From an uncultured Anaerolineaceae bacterium (GTDB taxonomy: Bacteria; Chloroflexota; Anaerolineae; Anaerolineales; Anaerolineaceae): 64,000 nt of DNA. The notes below the pieces were generated by a model, which made no database searches, was not told the origin of the DNA, and was given only the letters and a program-made list of their open reading frames with translations. How positions within the stretch are numbered: the first letter of the stretch is position 1; every line of letters begins with the position of its first letter. Of the stretch, positions 26,689 through 35,870 are shown in pieces. The stretch lies in the NCBI GenBank assembly GCA_927443345.1, contig CAKMKJ010000035.1, positions 28,286 to 92,285 on the forward strand. The letters run 5' to 3'. The position numbers were made by a program, and so were the translations under genes.

Positions 26689-27963
26689 ATGACTGACCTT
26701 TTACCTGTTACTGCTGAGAAATGGACCTTCAGGCGAATTGTTTGGGCGACTCTGGTCACGCTTTTTGTGGTTTTTTGTTTTTGGCTTTTTTATCGTTTTT
26801 ACAACGTAGCTTTTACCATTTTCATCGCGATCGTCATCGGCACGGTCATCAGACCCCTCGTTTTGTGGATGGGTCGTCGCCATATCCCCCAAATAATCGG
26901 GGTTGCACTGATTTTCATAATCTTTCTCGGTTTTCTAACCGGCTTTTTCTTTCTGCTTTATCCCCTCATCGTTGATCAAAGCGCTACCATCATCACTTCT
27001 GTCCAAGGTTACTACTTGAGTCTGCGCGAATGGATGCTGCAAAACTCAAACTCATTGCTGACATTAACAGGCAGTTTCCTTCCTGAGAAGATTCCTTCAC
27101 TAACACCCCTTCAACCCACAGGTCAGCAAATTCTGGCCTCCGCAGAACAAGTGATGAGATACATTTCAAGTGCTTTCAAAATCATTTTTACGGGGTTATC
27201 TTTTTCATTATTCGTGGTTTATTGGACGATATACGGTCCCAAAACTATTCAATCCTTCACCAACCTGCTGCCGAAACAAAACCGTGAAAGTATTCTTGCG
27301 ATTATTACCGCGGTCGAATCCAAGCTGGGCTTTTTTATCGCCGGCCAGGGTGTTTTATGCCTGGTGATTGGTGTATTGGCGATGGTTGCCTATTCAATCA
27401 TTGGGCTGCCTAACGCTCTGATGTTGGCATTGATTGCTGGTGTGATGGAGGCCGTTCCAATGATTGGTCCGATCCTGGGTGCAATACCTGCTGCGGTCAT
27501 TGCATTATCCATTGAGCCAGCCAAATTGATCTGGGTCATTGTGGCGACCCTGGTCATTCAACAATTAGAAAACCAGTTGCTGGTTCCCAGAATTATGAAA
27601 AAGGCAGTTGGGGTAAACCCATTTGTATCGCTGTTATCCATTTTTGCCTTCAGTTCACTCTTTGGCATCACCGGAGCATTGATGGCCATCCCCATCGCAG
27701 CCATAATCCAATTGATACTTGATCGCTTCGTCTTCAACCGTGGTTCTCTCAAACCAGAAACCGCGGCAGGTCGCGACATTGTCAGCCGGCTGCGCTTTGA
27801 CGCACAGAACCTGACCAAAGGCCTTCGAAAGCAAGCCAGGCTAAAAAAAGAAGGAGCACCCAAAGAAGTAAAACAAATCGATAAAGTCATGGATGAAATT
27901 GAAGATATCGCTATTGATCTTGATTCCCTGTTAGCCCAAATCCCCCCGACGGGTGACTCATGA
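26689..27963 (+). CDS. AI-2E family transporter (first of pair)
   Basis: Polytopic; LIAGVMEAVPMIGPILGAIPAAVIAL and ENQLLVPRIMKKAVGVNPFVSLLSIFAFSSLFGITGALMAIPIAA. ATG 26689 preferred to the track start inside the hairpin. Confidence 0.88.
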   Translation: MTDLLPVTAEKWTFRRIVWATLVTLFVVFCFWLFYRFYNVAFTIFIAIVIGTVIRPLVLWMGRRHIPQIIGVALIFIIFLGFLTGFFFLLYPLIVDQSATIITSVQGYYLSLREWMLQNSNSLLTLTGSFLPEKIPSLTPLQPTGQQILASAEQVMRYISSAFKIIFTGLSFSLFVVYWTIYGPKTIQSFTNLLPKQNRESILAIITAVESKLGFFIAGQGVLCLVIGVLAMVAYSIIGLPNALMLALIAGVMEAVPMIGPILGAIPAAVIALSIEPAKLIWVIVATLVIQQLENQLLVPRIMKKAVGVNPFVSLLSIFAFSSLFGITGALMAIPIAAIIQLILDRFVFNRGSLKPETAAGRDIVSRLRFDAQNLTKGLRKQARLKKEGAPKEVKQIDKVMDEIEDIAIDLDSLLAQIPPTGDS

Positions 27964-29162
27964 GCCGAATAATCGTCCGTATTGTTCTGGCAATCATGAC
28001 CACTTTGCTCGTTCTGGTCGTTTTTTGGCAATTTCGAATTGCGATTATCTATGTTTTCATTTCATTAACCCTGGCGGCTGTGGTTCGGCCGCTTTCTACC
28101 AGACTGATTGGCAAACGTTTAATCAAGCGCATATTTTGGACTTTAGCATATATTATCGCTTTCCTTGGATTCTTTTTTCTTATCTTCCTTTCAATCCGTT
28201 TTGCTCTGGCGGAAATGCAAACGCTCATCGAGGAACTCTCCGTCAGGGATGTATGGGTTTTCCCGGATTGGCTTGTTGGCACCACCTTCCAAAGTACTAT
28301 ATTGAATTGGTTGCCGCCTCCGAGTGACCTTTTCCACGCGTTTACCGGCGATAAAGGTCAATTAATTCTTCCAACCTTATTCAGCATCGTGAAAAACATC
28401 GGCAGCATCATTGCTGCAGTCGTCGTCATACTCATATTGAGCATATACTGGAGCATAAACCAGATTCATTTTGAACGTTTATGGCTTTCTTTACTCCCCA
28501 TTGACCAACGCAAACAGGCCCGCGGAATTTGGCGTAATGTCGAACCAGAAGTTGGCGCATATGTCCGTAATCAGGTAATGCTCAGTGTAGTTGCAGGAAT
28601 GCTGCTCGGTGTGGGCTATTGGCTGCTCGGATCGCAGTACCCTATATTCATGGCGCTGGCTGGTGCTGCAGCTTGTATGATTCCAGTCGTTGGTCTGCCC
28701 CTTGCGCTCGTCCCTCCTCTTCTGGTTGGGCTAATCACCAGCACACAGCTTAGCTTGTTCACCACGTTATATGCTTTTATTATCATGGTCTTATTGGTCG
28801 TTTTTATCAAACCACGCTTCTTTAGACTCCGTTGGAACAATCCCCTGCCCACTTTGGTGCTGCTGCTTGTGCTGGCGGATGCATTTGGTGTCATCGGAAT
28901 TATTGTTGCCCCGCCCATTTCTGCGGTATGCCAAATATTATGGAGCCGCCTGATCAGCCGTCGCCTGCCCTCAGGAGCAGCAGCCAACATCACTGACCTG
29001 AAAGAACGAGAGCTTCAACTGCGAGAAAGAATATCTACTCTGACCGGCGAAACACCTCCGCTGATCACCAGCAGCCTTGAAAAACTATCTGATCTGATCT
29101 CCAACGCCGAGCCGCTGCTGCAGGGCGTAAATATTGAAGAAGTAGACACCATCACTGAGTAA
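27960..29162 (+). CDS. AI-2E family transporter (second of pair)
   Basis: Same architecture: GAAACMIPVVGLPLALVPPLLVGL...LVLADAFGVIGIIVAPPISAV. ATGA overlap with the first. Confidence 0.85.
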   Translation: MSRIIVRIVLAIMTTLLVLVVFWQFRIAIIYVFISLTLAAVVRPLSTRLIGKRLIKRIFWTLAYIIAFLGFFFLIFLSIRFALAEMQTLIEELSVRDVWVFPDWLVGTTFQSTILNWLPPPSDLFHAFTGDKGQLILPTLFSIVKNIGSIIAAVVVILILSIYWSINQIHFERLWLSLLPIDQRKQARGIWRNVEPEVGAYVRNQVMLSVVAGMLLGVGYWLLGSQYPIFMALAGAAACMIPVVGLPLALVPPLLVGLITSTQLSLFTTLYAFIIMVLLVVFIKPRFFRLRWNNPLPTLVLLLVLADAFGVIGIIVAPPISAVCQILWSRLISRRLPSGAAANITDLKERELQLRERISTLTGETPPLITSSLEKLSDLISNAEPLLQGVNIEEVDTITE

Positions 29163-29213
29163 TCAGCGCCTTTGACCTTTCTTCATATATATAGAGGTAT
29201 ATTCTTTTTACTA

Positions 29214-30386
29214 TTACCTCATAGAAATGAACTCGCTAAGATCAGAGGTCAGTATCGTGTTCAACTCTTCAATATTGTCTTTCCTGGTTTCAGTAAAAAC
29301 AAAGCCAAATACCGGATATTTTTGATAATTGATTTTTCTGAGCTCAAGTGGCTTCTCAAAACAGGCAAGCAGTTTCTCAAAATCAAATGAGGCGATTTCT
29401 TCGGCTTTCTTCCCAGTTGAATTATCCAGTACAACCACACTAAAGAGTTTTCCCTCTTTGCCGCTGAGAAGTTCCGGCCAAATGGGTTTTTGTTGCTTGA
29501 AATAATACAAATAAGGATTTATGCCATAAGCGGCAAATGTCAAATCAGGGGTTGAACACCAGCCGCCAAAGCGCATCGGATTTACTTCGATGGGCAAGAT
29601 TACCCCTTGACTATCTCGTCTCAGTTCGATATGCACAGGAAAGTTTTGAGTATGGGTCAATTGGCCAATCTTGCCTACGAAATCGGTGAGTTCCACCAGG
29701 TTATTCTCAATAATTTCTTTTGAAGTTGTATAGACCCGGTCGCTCACATCGTTGTCAGAAGAAAATGTATGATGAAGAATATTCAGAATGACAGGCTCAC
29801 CAGCGGAATTAAAGTAGGCATCTACGGCAAATTCATCCCCCTCGATGCATTGCTCTATGATGAATGAGTCGCTGCCCAAAACCTCATCTGGATACAATCC
29901 TCGCGTGTGTTCAATTTCTTTATGAATGTCGCCAATGGTCTGCTGCCATTCATCAAGAGTTGTCACTTTGTGCACCCCCATGCTAAAAAAGCCCACATTT
30001 GGCTTAATAATAAAGGGCATGGGCAACCCGTCGACCTCAAATGTTTTTAACGCGTCTAGTGGTAATTCTATGAAGTAAAAATCAGGAAACATGGATTCTG
30101 TCAGTTGCCTGAATCTGGCTTTATTTTTGAATTGATCAATCTTTTTGGGGAGTTCACTAAAAGGCAGGTTTTTGGCGATCCATTCGATGGCGTTTTCTGA
30201 GGTCGAATAGAACAAGTGCGAGTCTGATTCGCGCACCATGCTCACAGCCTGCTCTTCACTAATGAGATTGGTGCCAGTCAAAAGATTTAACTTTTTTGCT
30301 GACGCTGTATTCACCACCGGAATGTTATTGTCTCGAATGGTTTGTTTGAAAAAATCTGAAATGTAGGGTTCATCGACGAAAAACAT
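29214..30386 (-). CDS. ATP-grasp domain protein
   Basis: MPFIIKPNVGFFSMGVHKVTTLDEW...FIIEQCIEGDEFAVDAYF...PIEVNPMRFGGWCSTPD; ATG 30386 has AAGGA upstream. Confidence 0.82.
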   Translation of the reverse strand: MFFVDEPYISDFFKQTIRDNNIPVVNTASAKKLNLLTGTNLISEEQAVSMVRESDSHLFYSTSENAIEWIAKNLPFSELPKKIDQFKNKARFRQLTESMFPDFYFIELPLDALKTFEVDGLPMPFIIKPNVGFFSMGVHKVTTLDEWQQTIGDIHKEIEHTRGLYPDEVLGSDSFIIEQCIEGDEFAVDAYFNSAGEPVILNILHHTFSSDNDVSDRVYTTSKEIIENNLVELTDFVGKIGQLTHTQNFPVHIELRRDSQGVILPIEVNPMRFGGWCSTPDLTFAAYGINPYLYYFKQQKPIWPELLSGKEGKLFSVVVLDNSTGKKAEEIASFDFEKLLACFEKPLELRKINYQKYPVFGFVFTETRKDNIEELNTILTSDLSEFISMR

Positions 30387-30708
30387 ATTTGTCCTTATAC
30401 AGCATTGAAATTTTTTTGAAAAAATGGTGTTTGCAGAAAAATGCAAAACCAATTATGCCATGAAACCTTGGCATATATCCGGTTATCTTGAAAGTTCTAT
30501 TTCCTTACCCTAAACTTGATCCCAATTTCAATAATCTTGTCACTTTTGCTTGAAAATACCATCTATATATAAGAATGTAGAATTATCAGATTCAATTTCC
30601 AATTATCAGTTCAAAACCATATTCTGATTAATTTGAATCAAGATCAGATCATCTGATTCATTGATAAAAAAAACGTGTCAAAAATAATAGACAAACCAGG
30701 AGAATAAA

Positions 30709-31050
30709 ATGCTTCAGACAAAGCTCACCACCCTTCAAAATAAAGAAGAATTGAACAATCTCATTGCTCAAGAAGAAAAAGTAGCCGTGTGCTGCGGACG
30801 CATGGGGCCAATGTGCATCCCCGTTTATGGGATTTTTGAAGTGTACGAAGAGAAATATCCTGACATAAAATTCCGCAACATGGATTTCGATACACCTGAT
30901 GCTGACGTGATCAAGCTTTTGCCTGAATGCCGTGGCTTTAACGGTCTTCCCTTCACGGTATATTACCGCAATGGCAAGGTCGTCAAAGCAACCACCAGCA
31001 TTCAATCTGCAAAACAGATTAAAGACATCATTGAAGAGGTTTTTGCCTAA
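30709..31050 (+). CDS. Thioredoxin-like protein with atypical active site
   Basis: VAVCCGRMGPMCIPVYGIFEVYEEKYPDIKFRNMDFDTPD...FNGLPFTVYYRNGKVVK; thioredoxin fold with cis-Pro motif. Confidence 0.8.
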   Translation: MLQTKLTTLQNKEELNNLIAQEEKVAVCCGRMGPMCIPVYGIFEVYEEKYPDIKFRNMDFDTPDADVIKLLPECRGFNGLPFTVYYRNGKVVKATTSIQSAKQIKDIIEEVFA

Positions 31051-31093
31051 ATCAAGAAGATTTACCAAGAATCCAATATTCGAGTTTGAGAAG

Positions 31094-31123
31094 AAAGTAA
31101 TGTCATGGAAAGTAATGTCATGG
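31094..31123. repeat. Tandem 15-bp duplication across the trxB start codon
   Basis: AAAGTAATGTCATGG twice in succession. Confidence 0.95.
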
Positions 31124-32046
31124 AAAACAATATACATTCACACGATCTAATCATCATTGGCGCAGGTCCAGCGGGGCTGGCAGCGGCAATATACACATCA
31201 AGAGCCTCGCTTTCAACACTGGTTATTGATGAATCCATGGCGGGTGGGCAGATAAAAACGACCCATCAAGTAGCAAATTATCCTGGTTTTGTTGATCCCA
31301 TTGCCGGACACGAACTCGCTCGCAACATGCGTGATCAAGCCGCCAGATTTGGCACCCAATTTGAATTAGCAGCTGAAATTACACATCTTCAGCTTGATGG
31401 GTCAGAAAAAATTGTGACCGTAGATGACACACCTTACACAACCAGGAACATCATCATCGCAACAGGGTCCTCTCCCCGTTTGTTAAATGTACCAGGCGAA
31501 ATTGAATACAAAGGGTCAGGTGTTTCTTACTGTGCGACCTGTGACGGAGAATTCTTCAAAGATAAAGACGTCACTGTCATTGGCGGTGGAAACAGCGCAA
31601 TGGAAGAATCCTTACTGCTGCTGCAAATGGTTAAATCGCTGACGGTCATCCACCAGTTTGACGAACTGCAGGCAGAAAAAATAACAGCCAACAAAGTGCT
31701 GAACAATCCTAAAACGAAAATTTTATGGTCTCATGAACCCCGTGAGTTTATCAAGAACAACGAAAAGATGCTCACCCTGGCAGAGAATCTCAAAACCAAA
31801 GAAATTGTAAAACTTGAATCAGATGGTATCTTTATTTTTGCCGGCATGGTACCAAACACCGGTCTGGTCAAAAATACGCCATTGCAATTATCTGAGTACG
31901 GTTACGTTGTGACAAACGAAAATATGGAAACAAATTTGAATGGAGTCTACGCGGCAGGGGATGTGCGTGTAAAGAAATACAGGCAAATCACCACCGCCAT
32001 CAACGATGGAACTATCGCGGCATTAAACATAATTCAAAAACATTAA
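31105..32046 (+). CDS. trxB: Thioredoxin reductase
   Basis: LIIIGAGPAGLAAAIYTSRA, YCATCDGEFFKDKDVTVIGGGNSAMEES, GVYAAGDVRVKKYRQITTAINDG. Alternative start at 31120. Confidence 0.95.
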   Translation: MESNVMENNIHSHDLIIIGAGPAGLAAAIYTSRASLSTLVIDESMAGGQIKTTHQVANYPGFVDPIAGHELARNMRDQAARFGTQFELAAEITHLQLDGSEKIVTVDDTPYTTRNIIIATGSSPRLLNVPGEIEYKGSGVSYCATCDGEFFKDKDVTVIGGGNSAMEESLLLLQMVKSLTVIHQFDELQAEKITANKVLNNPKTKILWSHEPREFIKNNEKMLTLAENLKTKEIVKLESDGIFIFAGMVPNTGLVKNTPLQLSEYGYVVTNENMETNLNGVYAAGDVRVKKYRQITTAINDGTIAALNIIQKH

Positions 32047-32096
32047 CGATTTGAAATTCAATTAGAAGCAATTTTTTCTGAAAGCAGAGGTAAGGC

Positions 32097-32504
32097 ATGG
32101 GTACAGCAACTGTCAAATGGATCGGCGGCAAACAATTTGTGGGTATTGACTCAACCAATCACTCGGTTGTGCTTTCTACACCAGATGAAGGGGTTGGCAT
32201 CAAACCATCAGAGTTGCTGCTAATCGCTGTGGCATCCTGCACGGCCGTGGATGTTGTGGAGATACTGGAGAAAAAACGCATGCCGCTCACCTACCTTGAA
32301 ATAAGCGCAACGGGCGAGCAAGACCAAGATCCCCCCTGGACTTTTCGGAAGGTGCACATCAATTATCGCGTCGGTGGCAAAAATTTGACCGAAAAAGCGG
32401 TGTCTCAAGCCATCCAACTTTCTGAAGAAAAATATTGTTCCGTGGCAGCCACGATTCGCGCGACAGCACAGATTACAACGAATTTTGAAATAATCGCTGA
32501 ATGA
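32097..32504 (+). CDS. OsmC family protein
   Basis: GGKQFVGIDSTNHSVVL...GVGIKPSELLLIAVASCTAVDVVEIL...EEKYCSVAATI. Confidence 0.92.
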   Translation: MGTATVKWIGGKQFVGIDSTNHSVVLSTPDEGVGIKPSELLLIAVASCTAVDVVEILEKKRMPLTYLEISATGEQDQDPPWTFRKVHINYRVGGKNLTEKAVSQAIQLSEEKYCSVAATIRATAQITTNFEIIAE

Positions 32505-32521
32505 TTTTTTGTCACCACCCA

Positions 32522-32564
32522 AAATCAAAAAGGATCAAATTTTAAAAATGATCCTTTTTGATTT
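32522..32564. terminator. Bidirectional intrinsic terminator
   Basis: 16-bp perfect stem AAATCAAAAAGGATCA/TGATCCTTTTTGATTT between convergent genes. Confidence 0.85.
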
Positions 32565-32577
32565 AATATCACCTTGC

Positions 32578-33123
32578 CTACTTTTCCAGAATATAAAGAA
32601 CCAAATGATCCAATCTCTCTTGCTGGTACATCTTCAATCCTGCTTCTTTGGCGGCAGAAGCAATTTTCTCAACTGATAAGCGGTGTTCCAGGGGTGGACC
32701 GAATTCCCCAACTTCATGGGGCCATTCAAGTATTGCGATGCGTCGCTTCATAACACGGCTGGCTTCGCTCAGTGCTCTTTCGAGATCATCAACCTCATGC
32801 AGTAATAACCCCATAAAGAGGATGTCAAAAGAGTGGTCATCAAAAGGCAGTTTTTCTGCGACACCTATGCGAAATTGCGCAGTAGGGACGAACATCTGTG
32901 CGGCAGGAATCATTTCAGGGTTCGCATCCAGGCCTGTTACCTCAAACCCTTTAGCAGCAAACTGTTCAGCAAACAAACCGGAGCCTGTGCCAATATCAAG
33001 AAATGTTTTTGTATCCTCCAGGCCTGCCAATACCAGTTCCACAACCCGCGCAACTTCCAAACGGGCGATCCGATCTGGATCACGTAGTCTTTCGATCTCT
33101 CGATTGAACCTTTTCTCGTGCAT
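32578..33123 (-). CDS. Class I SAM-dependent methyltransferase
   Basis: TFLDIGTGSGLFAEQFAAKGFEVTGLDANPEMI...LPFDDHSFDILFMGLLLHEVDD. Confidence 0.92.
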   Translation of the reverse strand: MHEKRFNREIERLRDPDRIARLEVARVVELVLAGLEDTKTFLDIGTGSGLFAEQFAAKGFEVTGLDANPEMIPAAQMFVPTAQFRIGVAEKLPFDDHSFDILFMGLLLHEVDDLERALSEASRVMKRRIAILEWPHEVGEFGPPLEHRLSVEKIASAAKEAGLKMYQQERLDHLVLYILEK

Positions 33124-33155
33124 GTTACCTCTCTCTTTTGGTGAAGCAGGTTAGA

Positions 33156-33701
33156 TTAATCTAAAAATCCGGCAGGCGGAATTCCAAACGCTTGAATCAG
33201 CCTCGCCCAATAATTCACCTGTGCAGCCGTACTTGCCAAAATCACCATTTCACGTTCATCAAAATGCTGCTTCAAGCTCTCAATAAATGCAGGTTGAAAT
33301 CTCAAAGGTGTCTGTGAGATTAATTTTGCATATTCAATTGCCAATTGCTCGCGTTCTGTAAAAGTCTTTACCTCTTCAAGCGCCTTTCTTCCCTGGAGCG
33401 CTGCCAACTCATCAGGGGAGATGTGCTTTTTATCATACTGATAGCTGTTCATATCAATGCAAAATGGACAGGCCGCCGCATAAGACGCCTGAATGCGGAC
33501 AATCTTCAATATTCGCTCATCCAAATTTCGGTCTTTATGGGCGACCAAAGATTCCAACAACCCTGATCCAATGGCAGCCTTAGGATACCAGGCAAGGATT
33601 TTGGCTGGAAGCATGTCTTTGCCGGTGAGCTTCTTCGAAATCCAAATTCCAAATCGCAAAAATAACGGTAATTTCTTTGGTGCCTTAATGAATGCTTCCA
33701 T
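33156..33701 (-). CDS. Carboxymuconolactone decarboxylase / AhpD-like protein
   Basis: ERILKIVRIQASYAAACPFCIDMNSYQYDKKHIS...VILASTAAQVNYWARLIQAFGIP; CxxC present. Confidence 0.9.
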   Translation of the reverse strand: MEAFIKAPKKLPLFLRFGIWISKKLTGKDMLPAKILAWYPKAAIGSGLLESLVAHKDRNLDERILKIVRIQASYAAACPFCIDMNSYQYDKKHISPDELAALQGRKALEEVKTFTEREQLAIEYAKLISQTPLRFQPAFIESLKQHFDEREMVILASTAAQVNYWARLIQAFGIPPAGFLD

Positions 33702-33850
33702 CCTTTACCTTCAATTCATAAACTATATTTTTGTCGTTGTTCTAAAATTACTGATTCCGTAAATAAATTGTAACTTCTTTGAATCAACGACATCTAATCT
33801 TTTAGATGCAGATATTATAAAAAAGTTAAATCCTTAAGGAGGATACAAAA

Positions 33851-34054
33851 ATGAAAATGAATGAATCTGGTATGGATCGAATAATTCGAGTAATCGTCGG
33901 TTTGGTTTTATTGGTTCTTTTCTTTACTCAGGTTGTTGCAGGTGCCCTCGGAATTGCGGCTGTCGTAGTTGGAGCGGTGCTTCTCATCACTGGTTTGGTG
34001 GGCTTTTGCCCGCTCTATGGATTGTTAAAAATTCAGACCAGGAAAAAATCATAA
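33851..34054 (+). CDS. DUF2892 (YgaP-TM-like) membrane protein
   Basis: MNESGMDRIIRVIVGLVLLVLFF...LITGLVGFCPLYGLLKI. Confidence 0.9.
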   Translation: MKMNESGMDRIIRVIVGLVLLVLFFTQVVAGALGIAAVVVGAVLLITGLVGFCPLYGLLKIQTRKKS

Positions 34055-34072
34055 CCCGAATGTGTCAAAATT

Positions 34073-34102
34073 AACCAGGGACGCAGCTTTGCGCCCCTGG
34101 TT
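34073..34102. other. Hairpin between DUF2892 and Trx-DUF2892 genes
   Basis: AACCAGGG-ACGCAGCTTTGCGC-CCCTGGTT. Confidence 0.7.
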
Positions 34103-34118
34103 TAATAAAAGGAGTCTC

Positions 34119-34652
34119 ATGAAAAAACTGGAATTTCAAAGAAAAATAAAAAGCAATCCCAGGCCGCTTATCGTTGATTTATGGGCACCCTGGTGCTCTC
34201 CCTGTAAAGCCATGGCGCCAGGTTTTAAAGTAGTCAGTCAAAAATATCAAGGTCAGGTGGATGTACTCAAGATCAACGTGGATGAATCGCCAGAAGTGAT
34301 GAAAGAATTAGGCGTCATGAGTATCCCCACAGTCATTGGTTTTGTCAGGGGCGAAGAAATCTTGCGCCGTACCGGCATGCAAACCCAGGGCATGCTCGAC
34401 TTCTTTTTTGAAACAACCCTGAGTGAGAAAAAACCGGCCATCATGCCCCCCGCTCCGGCGACACGAGTAATCCGCACGCTGTTGGGATTAACTGCGGCGG
34501 CGTTGGGATGGTTTGTGTGGGATTCAATTTGGATCGTGATTGCAGGCGGAATTATTGTGTTCAGCGGATATTATGACCGCTGCCCCATTTTTAGAGCCAT
34601 TGCACCGCGGATTAAGAGTCTTTTTATGACTTCTAAAAATACTGCGGGGTAA
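34119..34652 (+). CDS. Thioredoxin fused to C-terminal DUF2892 domain
   Basis: IVDLWAPWCSPCKAMAPGFK...GVMSIPTVIGFVRGEE then IRTLLGLTAAALGWFV...YYDRCPIFRAI. RBS AAAGGAG before ATG 34119. Confidence 0.9.
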   Translation: MKKLEFQRKIKSNPRPLIVDLWAPWCSPCKAMAPGFKVVSQKYQGQVDVLKINVDESPEVMKELGVMSIPTVIGFVRGEEILRRTGMQTQGMLDFFFETTLSEKKPAIMPPAPATRVIRTLLGLTAAALGWFVWDSIWIVIAGGIIVFSGYYDRCPIFRAIAPRIKSLFMTSKNTAG

Positions 34653-34688
34653 TTCTTATACGCCTCAAAAAACAGTATCTGTAAATCG

Positions 34689-34762
34689 AATTGCGTTGTG
34701 AATATTCTGGTATATAATTACTTTTTCTGCGACTCTATTACCACAATACACACAACGCAATT
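34689..34762. promoter_or_regulatory. 12-bp inverted repeats flanking a putative promoter (XRE-cupin autoregulatory operator)
   Basis: AATTGCGTTGTG (34689-34700) and CACAACGCAATT (34751-34762), with TGGTATATAAT between. Confidence 0.6.
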
Positions 34763-34776
34763 TATTGGAGCATTTC

Positions 34777-35442
34777 ATGGTAAATCAACAAACTAGCCGC
34801 ACCGGGATTGATGAACGCCATGTCGCAGCAAAAGCCACACCAGATGAATCCAATTCAGCCGAGACGATTGTGGGGCTGAAAATCCGCGGGTTGCGTAACG
34901 AAAAAAGATACTCGTTGAAAATGCTGGCCGAACGAAGTGGATTGAACATAAATACGCTCAGCCTTATCGAAAACAGCAAATCCTCTCCGTCAGTCAGCAC
35001 CCTGCAGCAATTAGCTCGAGCCCTGGATGTGCCCCTCTCAGCTTTTTTCGAATCCGAGCCAACCGCCAAACGAGTGGTTTTTACTACTCAAGACCATCGA
35101 CCAGGCGCTGAATTCAGTAATGCCTTTATGCAGAACCTGGGTAAAGATCTCAAAGACAACGCGGTTCAACCCTTTATCGTAACCTTAAAAACAGAAGCGG
35201 GCAGCGGAGAACAGATGATCGTTCATACCGGTCATGAGTTTGTATATTGTCTGTCAGGTATGATCGAATACACAATTGATAATCAGCGTTACACATTAAC
35301 ACCCGGTGACAGTTTGCTTTTTGAAGCTCATTTGCCTCATCAATGGACCAACATCCACGATAGTGATTCGCAGCTCATTTTAGTGCTTTATCCCGCTGAT
35401 CAACGTGAAGAACCTGGTGGTCGGCACTTTCCTGTCGAATAA
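34777..35442 (+). CDS. XRE-family regulator with cupin domain
   Basis: IRGLRNEKRYSLKMLAERSGLNINTLSLIENSKSSPSVSTLQQLARALDVPLSAFF; cupin HTGHEFVYCLSGMIEYTIDNQRYTLTPGDSLLFEAHLPHQWTN. Confidence 0.94.
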   Translation: MVNQQTSRTGIDERHVAAKATPDESNSAETIVGLKIRGLRNEKRYSLKMLAERSGLNINTLSLIENSKSSPSVSTLQQLARALDVPLSAFFESEPTAKRVVFTTQDHRPGAEFSNAFMQNLGKDLKDNAVQPFIVTLKTEAGSGEQMIVHTGHEFVYCLSGMIEYTIDNQRYTLTPGDSLLFEAHLPHQWTNIHDSDSQLILVLYPADQREEPGGRHFPVE

Positions 35443-35450
35443 GGAGCAAC

Positions 35451-35846
35451 ATGAAAATAGCAATCATTACCGATGATGGAACATCCATAAGTCAACATTT
35501 CGGACGTGCAACCCACTATTTGGTGCTGACCATTGAAAATGGAAAGATCACCAACCGTGACATGCGCAGCAAGCTGGGACACAACCAATTTTCAGGTGAA
35601 TCACACGAAGAGCACCACGGCGAAAACCACGGCGTGGATGAAGCACACCATAATAAACATGCCCAAATGGCTGGCGCTATTGGTGATTGCGAAGCAGTGA
35701 TTTGCGGCGGCATGGGAATGGGCGCCTATCAAAGCATGCTAAGACTTAATATAAAACCGATCGTGACCGATTTGCAAGATATCGACGCTGTTGCCCAATC
35801 TTATTTCGCTGGTCAATTAGTCGATCACACTGAAAAACTGCACTAA
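35451..35846 (+). CDS. NifX/NifB-type (dinitrogenase Fe-Mo cofactor family) protein with His-rich insertion
   Basis: MKIAIITDDGTSISQHFGRATHYLVLTIENGKI...GESHEEHHGENHGVDEAHHNKHAQM...DCEAVICGGMGMGAYQSM. Confidence 0.88.
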   Translation: MKIAIITDDGTSISQHFGRATHYLVLTIENGKITNRDMRSKLGHNQFSGESHEEHHGENHGVDEAHHNKHAQMAGAIGDCEAVICGGMGMGAYQSMLRLNIKPIVTDLQDIDAVAQSYFAGQLVDHTEKLH

Positions 35847-35870
35847 AAATATTGAACAAAAGGTATACCT

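Noticed and set aside
27558-28031. 157-aa minus-strand ORF over the AI-2E genes
   Set aside because: Antisense to conserved permease coding sequence.
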